A DNA stretch of 12,459 nt from JADKIH01 sp031367345 (GTDB lineage: Bacteria; Bacteroidota; Bacteroidia; AKYH767-A; 2013-40CM-41-45): positions 1 to 12,459 of the forward strand of contig JANLPR010000186.1 of assembly GCA_031367345.1 (NCBI GenBank). The letters are read 5' to 3'. The first letter of the stretch is position 1; the number at the start of each line of letters is the position of its first letter. The notes under the pieces are model-generated. The model made no database searches, had not been told where the DNA came from, and worked only from the letters and a program-made list of their open reading frames with translations. Position numbers and translations under genes: made by a program. Shown one piece after another: positions 8,045-12,459 of this stretch.

Positions 8045-8063
8045 AGGCAAATTACCTACTGAT

Positions 8064-8726
8064 ATGGCGCTCGATAAAAATGGTATTGCTCAACGAATTG
8101 CCCGTGAAATAAAAGACGGCTATTATGTTAATCTTGGCATTGGTATTCCTACGCTTGTGGCTAATTACATCCCCGAAGGAATGAACGTGGTTCTGCAATC
8201 TGAAAATGGATTATTAGGAATGGGACCTTTTCCATTCGAAGGCGAAGAAGATGCCGATCTTATTAATGCCGGAAAACAAACAATCACTACCGTTCCAGGT
8301 TCTGCTTTTTTCGATTCTGCCATGAGCTTTGGAATGATTCGCGCCGGCAAAGTTGATCTTACTATTCTTGGCGCTATGGAAGTTAGCGAAACCGGCGATA
8401 TTGCCAATTGGAAAATTCCCGGTAAAATGGTTAAAGGTATGGGTGGCGCTATGGATCTTGTTGCTGCCGCACGACATATTATTGTGGCTATGCAACACGT
8501 AAACAAAGCAGGTGAATCAAAACTTTTATCGAAATGTTCTTTGCCACTTACCGGCATTCATTGTGTAAAAAGGATTGTTACCGAACTTGCTGTCGTTGAC
8601 GTTTTACCACAAGGTGGATTTAAATTAATTGAACGAGCTCCGGGTATTAGCACTCAGGAAATAATTAATTCTACTGCCGGCAAATTATTGGTCGAAGGAG
8701 AAATTCCGGAAATGATCATCAACTAA
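8064..8726 (+). CDS. scoB: Succinyl-CoA:3-ketoacid CoA transferase subunit B
   Basis: The beta subunit of the family I CoA-transferase, which contains the catalytic glutamate that forms the enzyme-CoA thioester. In the 220-residue product the active-site motif is SENGLLGMGP at 46-55, with Glu47 as the nucleophile. Other family stretches are NLGIGIPTLVANYIP at 23-37, AGKQTITTVPGSAFFDSAMS beginning near 69, and GGAMDL near 126-131. Length is typical for a separate B subunit. Its partner scoA lies 2.1 kb upstream on the same strand. It begins after a 308-bp gap with a promoter-like box and ends 9 bases before the MBOAT gene. It uses more GCC/GGC/ACC-type codons than scoA, so the two subunits do not share the same third-position bias. 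Confidence 0.95.
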   Translation: MALDKNGIAQRIAREIKDGYYVNLGIGIPTLVANYIPEGMNVVLQSENGLLGMGPFPFEGEEDADLINAGKQTITTVPGSAFFDSAMSFGMIRAGKVDLTILGAMEVSETGDIANWKIPGKMVKGMGGAMDLVAAARHIIVAMQHVNKAGESKLLSKCSLPLTGIHCVKRIVTELAVVDVLPQGGFKLIERAPGISTQEIINSTAGKLLVEGEIPEMIIN

Positions 8727-8735
8727 AATAATTGA

Positions 8736-10163
8736 ATGGTCTTTAGCAGCAGTCTGTTTCTTCTTTATTTTCTTCCCCTCTTTCTATTGGTCTATCACCT
8801 TTCGGCCGATCGTCTGAGAAATTTTATTATCCTTTTTTTTAGTCTCGTATTCTATAGCTGGGGTGCCCCCAAATTTGTTTTCACTTTACTTTTACTTACA
8901 GGAATCGATTTTTTTGTTGTCAAGAAAATGTTTGCATCAGAAAATATTAGGCAGCGCAAAATTTGGTTAACAGCATCAATCCTAATTAACATGGGATTGC
9001 TTTTCTATTTTAAGTATAGCAATTTTTTTGTCGATAATGTAAATGTCGTTCTTACTTCCATGGGAGTAAAAAATATTGGCTGGACAAAATTGATTTTACC
9101 TATAGGGATTTCGTTTTTCACTTTTGAAACGCTTACATATTCCATCGATGCTTATCGCAAAGTAATTACTCCACTAAAAAAACTAACCGACTATTACCTG
9201 TATATTTTCCTTTTCCCTAAATTAATTGCAGGACCTATTGTGCGATTTTCAATTATCGAAAATCAGATGCAGAGCAGAAAAATTTTGTCGAGCGATTTCA
9301 TTCAAGGCTTCTTTCGATTTACTCTTGGCCTTGGGAAAAAAGTTCTTATCGCTAATGCCATGGGTAAAGTTGCCGATGATATCATCGGACAGTTTTCCAC
9401 CGGTATTCACATCGACTCTACTCAGTCATGGATTGCCATTTTAGCCTATACGTTTCAGATCTATTTCGATTTTTCCGGTTACTCCGATATGGCGATTGGA
9501 ATTGGCAGAATGATTGGTTTCCGATTCCCTGAAAATTTCGACAACCCTTACACTTCTTCGAGCATAACAGAATTCTGGCGCCGCTGGCACATGACTCTTG
9601 GTATGTGGATGCGCGAATATCTTTATATTCCGCTTGGTGGAAATAAAGTAAATTCTAAATTAAGATTGTATTTCAATCTTTGGCTAGTCTTTTTATTAAG
9701 TGGATTATGGCATGGTGCTTCTTGGAATTTCATTGCCTGGGGCGCTTTTCATGGGTTCTTTTTAATCCTCGACAGAATTTTCTTATTGAGAATACTTAGT
9801 CAATTAGCCAAACCTATATCTGTAGCAATTACTTTTTTTACAGTAGTGATTGGCTGGGTACTTTTTAGAATAGAAGACTTTCATTTGATCAAACATTTCT
9901 TTTCTTCATTATTTCATTTTCAATTTAAAGCACATCCGGAAATTTTATCGATCGACTTCGTTGTAGTCTTAGTGGCTGCTGTTGTATTCTCTTTCTTTAC
10001 ATTACCTAAAATCGGAAAGAGTATTCAGCAGAAAATTTATTTCGACGAAAAAGTGGAGAAAACTCATTTCTCCTATGCTTTTTTATCATTAGCTATTCTT
10101 GTTGTATCATTATCATATATCACTACTACCGGATTTAACCCATTCATTTATTTTAGATTTTAA
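8736..10163 (+). CDS. MBOAT family O-acyltransferase (AlgI-type)
   Basis: A 475-residue membrane-bound O-acyltransferase of the AlgI/PatA group. Such proteins carry an acetyl group across the membrane and hand it to a periplasmic partner that acetylates an exported polysaccharide or peptidoglycan. Family landmarks: the N-terminal FSSSLFLLYFLPLFLLVYH (3-21), FYSWGAPKF (39-47), PIGISFFTFETLTYSIDAYR (122-141), FPKLIAGPIVR (160-170), QIYFDFSGYSDMAIG (241-255), FWRRWHMTLG (280-289), YIPLGGN (297-303) and LSGLWHGASWNFIAWGAFHG (321-340), with His326 as the conserved catalytic residue. The C-terminal FNPFIYFRF also fits. It is preceded by scoB (9 bases) and followed after 2 bases by the AlgJ-like gene, the normal arrangement for this two-component machinery. 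The acceptor is not known; alginate genes are not visible here, so algI is not used as a name. Confidence 0.95.
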   Translation: MVFSSSLFLLYFLPLFLLVYHLSADRLRNFIILFFSLVFYSWGAPKFVFTLLLLTGIDFFVVKKMFASENIRQRKIWLTASILINMGLLFYFKYSNFFVDNVNVVLTSMGVKNIGWTKLILPIGISFFTFETLTYSIDAYRKVITPLKKLTDYYLYIFLFPKLIAGPIVRFSIIENQMQSRKILSSDFIQGFFRFTLGLGKKVLIANAMGKVADDIIGQFSTGIHIDSTQSWIAILAYTFQIYFDFSGYSDMAIGIGRMIGFRFPENFDNPYTSSSITEFWRRWHMTLGMWMREYLYIPLGGNKVNSKLRLYFNLWLVFLLSGLWHGASWNFIAWGAFHGFFLILDRIFLLRILSQLAKPISVAITFFTVVIGWVLFRIEDFHLIKHFFSSLFHFQFKAHPEILSIDFVVVLVAAVVFSFFTLPKIGKSIQQKIYFDEKVEKTHFSYAFLSLAILVVSLSYITTTGFNPFIYFRF

Positions 10164-10165
10164 CG

Positions 10166-11455
10166 ATGAAGAAAATTTGGTTTAAATATTCTGCAATTGC
10201 TCTGATCATCGGATTTTATCTGATCGTTAGTGTACAGGGTATTTTACCTTATTGCAATATCCTTCCACTACATGGTGATGTTGTTCAAACGGCCGATAGC
10301 TCGTTCTCATGGAAACGTTGGGGAAATGAAAATTATCAGAAACAAAAAGAAAAATATCTCAATGAAAATTTTGGCTTTCGTCAATTATTTGTGCGATTGC
10401 ATAATCAAATTTATTTTTCAATTTTTAACAAGGCTTTTGCAAATGGAGTAATAGTTGGTAAAAATAATTATCTCTATGAGGAAAATTATTTGGAAGCAGT
10501 AACAGGAAAAAATCTTTTGCCGGATGAATTAATAGAAGCGAAAGTTGATAGCTTTATCAAAACGCGAGACCAGCTTCGAAAAAATGGAACCGAACTTCTC
10601 TTAATCCTTGCTCCAGGTAAAGGAAGTTTTTATCCAGAATTTATTCCTAACAGTTATGGGAAACCGGTAGCTAAAAGCAATTATTCAAAATATAGAGATC
10701 AGTTTTTGAAAACAGACCTAGCAATGATCGATTGCAATAGTTGGTTTAAAGCAATGAAAGATTCGTCGACTTACCCACTTTATCCGAAAACAGGAATTCA
10801 TTGGAGTCAATACGGTGTTTCATTGGTTGTAGATTCACTCATTCGATTTATTGAAAAAAATTATAATGTCACTTTACCTGAAAGGAAGTTAGAAAAGTTA
10901 AAGTTGAGTAAAAAAGATAATATTGTAGATCGTGATATAGAAGAAGGAATGAATTTACTTTTTCCAATCTCTCGACCTATGATGGCGTATCCTAAATATA
11001 TTTATCGAGACGATCAACCAAAAATATTTTCGGTTTTAACAATAGCTGATAGTTTTTACTGGCAAATATTTGGCGACGGAACATCTGAACATCTTTTTAA
11101 GGACCCGGCTTTTTATTATTATTTTGAACGAGCTTATTATATTAATGATGCCGAGAAAAATATTGCTGACTTAAATGTGGTGAATGAAATTAAAAAGTAT
11201 AATTTAGTATTGTTCATTGTTACAGAAGCAAACCTGCCTAAATTTGATTTCGGATTCTCAAAAGCGTACCTCAGTAAAAATTCTATATCATCGGCAGAAC
11301 TTGAAATGAAAGTACTAGAGAAAATCCATGCAATTAAAGAAACGCCAGAATGGTTAGCACAGATAAAAGCGAAGGCAATAAAAAATAATAAATCGCTCGA
11401 ACAAGTGCTTAGAGAAGATGCTAAATGGGTTGTTGAACAAGAATTGAAAAAATAA
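10166..11455 (+). CDS. AlgJ/AlgX-like SGNH-type acetylation protein, GIHW variant
   Basis: A 429-residue protein with an N-terminal membrane anchor or uncleaved signal (about 8-25) and a periplasmic domain. It is the expected partner of the MBOAT next door: members of this group take the acetyl group and place it on sugar hydroxyls. Visible motifs: ENFGFR at 67-72, VIVGKNNYLYEENY at 95-108, LLLILAPGKGSFYPEFIP at 144-161, TGIHWSQYG at 209-217 with candidate catalytic His212, and IADSFYW at 293-299 with candidate nucleophile Ser296. In AlgX and AlgJ the histidine belongs to an Asp-x-His pair; here the Asp position is Gly210, so the triad must use another acid or be altered. The C-terminal 45 residues (about 383-427) form a charged helical segment with PEWLAQIKAKA and LREDAKWVVEQE. 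The start lies 2 bases after the MBOAT stop, so translation is probably coupled. Confidence 0.82.
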   Translation: MKKIWFKYSAIALIIGFYLIVSVQGILPYCNILPLHGDVVQTADSSFSWKRWGNENYQKQKEKYLNENFGFRQLFVRLHNQIYFSIFNKAFANGVIVGKNNYLYEENYLEAVTGKNLLPDELIEAKVDSFIKTRDQLRKNGTELLLILAPGKGSFYPEFIPNSYGKPVAKSNYSKYRDQFLKTDLAMIDCNSWFKAMKDSSTYPLYPKTGIHWSQYGVSLVVDSLIRFIEKNYNVTLPERKLEKLKLSKKDNIVDRDIEEGMNLLFPISRPMMAYPKYIYRDDQPKIFSVLTIADSFYWQIFGDGTSEHLFKDPAFYYYFERAYYINDAEKNIADLNVVNEIKKYNLVLFIVTEANLPKFDFGFSKAYLSKNSISSAELEMKVLEKIHAIKETPEWLAQIKAKAIKNNKSLEQVLREDAKWVVEQELKK

Positions 11456-11495
11456 TACAATAAATAATTAACTACAATCAGAAATACTATTTGAA

Positions 11496-12224
11496 ATGAA
11501 CAAATCAACTGTACAGAGTTTGTCAATAATTGTCCCGGCTTACAATGAGGGGAATACTATTCATTTAATTTTAGAAAAGGTAATCGCTGTTGATTTGGGT
11601 TCAATAAAAAAGGAAATTGTTATCGTGAATGATTGTTCTAAAGATGCAACAAAAGAGGCTATTGAACAATTTATTGCTTCGCATCAGGATGTCGATATTA
11701 AACTTTATAATCACGATGTAAATAAAGGGAAAGGCGCAGCCATTCATACAGGAATAAAAAATGCACTTGGCGATTGTATTATTGTGCAAGATGCAGACCT
11801 AGAATACGATCCGGAAGAATTTAAATTATTACTAAATCCGATACTCAATAATTACGCAGATGTAGTTTATGGTTCTCGTTTTATCGGTGGAAACCCGCAT
11901 CGTATTTTATTCTTCTGGCATTCTATCGGAAATAAAGTGCTTACATTTCTTTCTAATGCTTTTTCTAATTTGAACCTAACTGATATGGAAACGTGTTATA
12001 AATTATTTCGTGCCGACATTATTAAAAACTTAGATCTTAAAGAAAAACGATTTGGCTTTGAACCGGAAGTAACCGCAAAAATGTCGAGGGTAAAAAATGT
12101 TAGGATCTACGAAGTTGGTATTTCGTATTACGGAAGAACTTATGCAGAAGGAAAAAAAATAGGCTGGAAAGATGGTGTACGAACTCTTTGGTGTATTTTG
12201 AAATATAATACTTGGGCAAAGTAA
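11496..12224 (+). CDS. DPM1-like family 2 glycosyltransferase (polyprenyl-phosphate sugar synthase type)
   Basis: A 242-residue GT-A enzyme without C-terminal membrane helices, resembling dolichyl-phosphate mannose synthase and bacterial relatives that load a sugar onto polyprenyl phosphate. Motifs: LSIIVPAYNEGNTI at 9-22, VNDCSKD at 44-50, NKGKGAAIHTGI at 76-87, the metal-binding DAD at 99-101 within DADLEYDPEE, YGSRF at 125-129, TDMETCYKLF at 162-171, FGFEPEVTAK at 186-195 and SYYGRTYAEGKKIGW at 210-224. All expected motifs are present and the length is normal. It differs in subfamily from the GtrB-like enzyme at 113-1039. It starts 40 bases after the AlgJ-like gene and may belong to the same transcript. 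Its TAA stop is immediately followed by the stop of the opposing gene. The sugar is not predictable. Confidence 0.93.
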   Translation: MNKSTVQSLSIIVPAYNEGNTIHLILEKVIAVDLGSIKKEIVIVNDCSKDATKEAIEQFIASHQDVDIKLYNHDVNKGKGAAIHTGIKNALGDCIIVQDADLEYDPEEFKLLLNPILNNYADVVYGSRFIGGNPHRILFFWHSIGNKVLTFLSNAFSNLNLTDMETCYKLFRADIIKNLDLKEKRFGFEPEVTAKMSRVKNVRIYEVGISYYGRTYAEGKKIGWKDGVRTLWCILKYNTWAK

Positions 12225-12458
12225 CTAGCTGCCAAGCATGTCTTCACAAAATGCTTCGACTAGATTCATTTCATCTTTACCTACAAAATTATTTTCTGTC
12301 AACATTTTATAACAACGTATTAAATTTTCGGCAATGTTTTTCTCTCCGGAAATTAGATCAAGGTCTTCTAACATTGAACAAATTTTTTCATTGTGTAAAT
12401 ATCCCGGTATTTCATCTTCAAAATCTTTAATTAAACTATGATCGTTGCGATCTTGCCA
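12225..12458 (-). CDS. 3' part of an unrecognised minus-strand gene (N-terminus beyond the window)
   Basis: Reading the minus strand from base 12458 gives 77 uninterrupted codons ending in a TAG at 12227-12225. The peptide is acidic and looks helical, for example KDFEDEIPGYLHNEKI (residues 11-26), EKNIAENLIRCYKMLTE (39-55) and KDEMNLVEAFCEDMLGS at the end (61-77). It reads as a real soluble protein C-terminus rather than a shadow: balanced charged helices, no low-complexity, and a stop placed exactly against the upstream gene. No start codon can be assigned, because the frame continues past the window edge. I do not recognise the family. The plus-strand frame over the same DNA (12212-12430) overlaps the glycosyltransferase end and gives a Cys/Phe/Leu-rich unlikely protein. 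Confidence 0.6.
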   Translation of the reverse strand, partial: WQDRNDHSLIKDFEDEIPGYLHNEKICSMLEDLDLISGEKNIAENLIRCYKMLTENNFVGKDEMNLVEAFCEDMLGS

Positions 12459-12459
12459 T

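Larger units (their letters stand above)
7756..8063 (+). other. Intergenic region (308 bp) between the GT-C-like gene and scoB
   Basis: This AT-rich stretch is much longer than the 2-40 bp gaps elsewhere in the run from 3013 to 12224, and probably marks a transcription boundary. It contains a marginal 56-codon ORF (7856-8026) and a -7-like box (8037-8044) shortly before scoB. No strong hairpin-plus-T-run terminator, tRNA, repeat or sco remnant was seen. Confidence 0.6.

Noticed and set aside
8165..8557. 130-codon minus-strand frame opposite scoB
   Set aside because: It lies wholly inside scoB, whose subunit B motifs and catalytic Glu47 are intact. The minus-strand product (Ser/Pro/Ile-rich) shows no domain.
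8736..11455. Naming the MBOAT/AlgJ-like pair as alginate O-acetylation genes (algI/algJ)
   Set aside because: No alginate polymerisation or export gene is present, and the MBOAT family acetylates many glycans. The acceptor cannot be read from these sequences.
11137..11526. 129-codon minus-strand frame opposite the AlgJ-like and DPM1-like genes
   Set aside because: It spans the end of one clear gene and the start of the next. Its Ser/Phe-rich composition is the complement of Glu/Lys-rich coding sequence.
12212..12430. 72-codon plus-strand frame at the right edge
   Set aside because: It starts inside the DPM1-like gene, and its Cys/Phe/Leu-rich product is the complement of a more protein-like minus-strand frame.

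Overview
This window looks like chromosomal DNA from a member of the Bacteroidota. The evidence is indirect: it is AT-rich, start codons generally lack a Shine-Dalgarno sequence, putative promoters fit the TTTG / TAnnTTTG pattern of that phylum, and the proteins (succinyl-CoA:3-ketoacid CoA transferase, AlgI/AlgJ-like acetylation pair, DUF2079 and other GT-C membrane proteins) look like Bacteroidota versions. Genus cannot be read from the sequence. No rRNA, tRNA, CRISPR, transposase or phage gene is visible.

Layout. Bases 1-118 are a perfect 7-bp tandem array (TCACGAT, 16 full units plus 6 nt) that runs off the left edge and contains the last sense codon and the stop of a minus-strand GtrB/DPM1-like glycosyltransferase (113-1039, TTG start). 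A 307-bp divergent gap separates it from a DUF2079 GT-C-like membrane protein (1347-2798). After a 214-bp gap holding a promoter candidate and a GC-rich dyad comes a class A penicillin-binding protein (3013-5217). Ten bases later comes scoA (5228-5926), then a second large GT-C-like membrane protein (5935-7755). A 308-bp gap with one marginal small ORF and a -7-like promoter box precedes scoB (8064-8726), an AlgI-type MBOAT acyltransferase (8736-10163), an AlgJ/AlgX-like SGNH-type partner (10166-11455) and a DPM1-like glycosyltransferase (11496-12224). The 3' part of a minus-strand gene of unknown function (12225-12458) meets that last gene stop codon to stop codon with no spacer.

How the genes may work together. 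Apart from scoA and scoB, every recognisable gene concerns the cell envelope. The two GT2 enzymes are of the kind that makes polyprenyl-phosphate sugars on the cytoplasmic face. The two multi-spanning GT-C-like proteins are of the kind that spends such donors on the outer face. The MBOAT/SGNH pair is of the kind that O-acetylates an exported glycan, and the penicillin-binding protein makes peptidoglycan. A lipid-linked sugar decoration plus O-acetylation pathway is a reasonable hypothesis, but no acceptor glycan is identified in the window.

Most unusual points: the heptamer array fused to a gene end; the two subunits of one CoA-transferase separated by an unrelated membrane-protein gene and a promoter-like gap; the GIHW variant (no Asp in the D-x-H position) in the AlgJ-like protein; and the zero-spacer convergent gene pair at the right edge.
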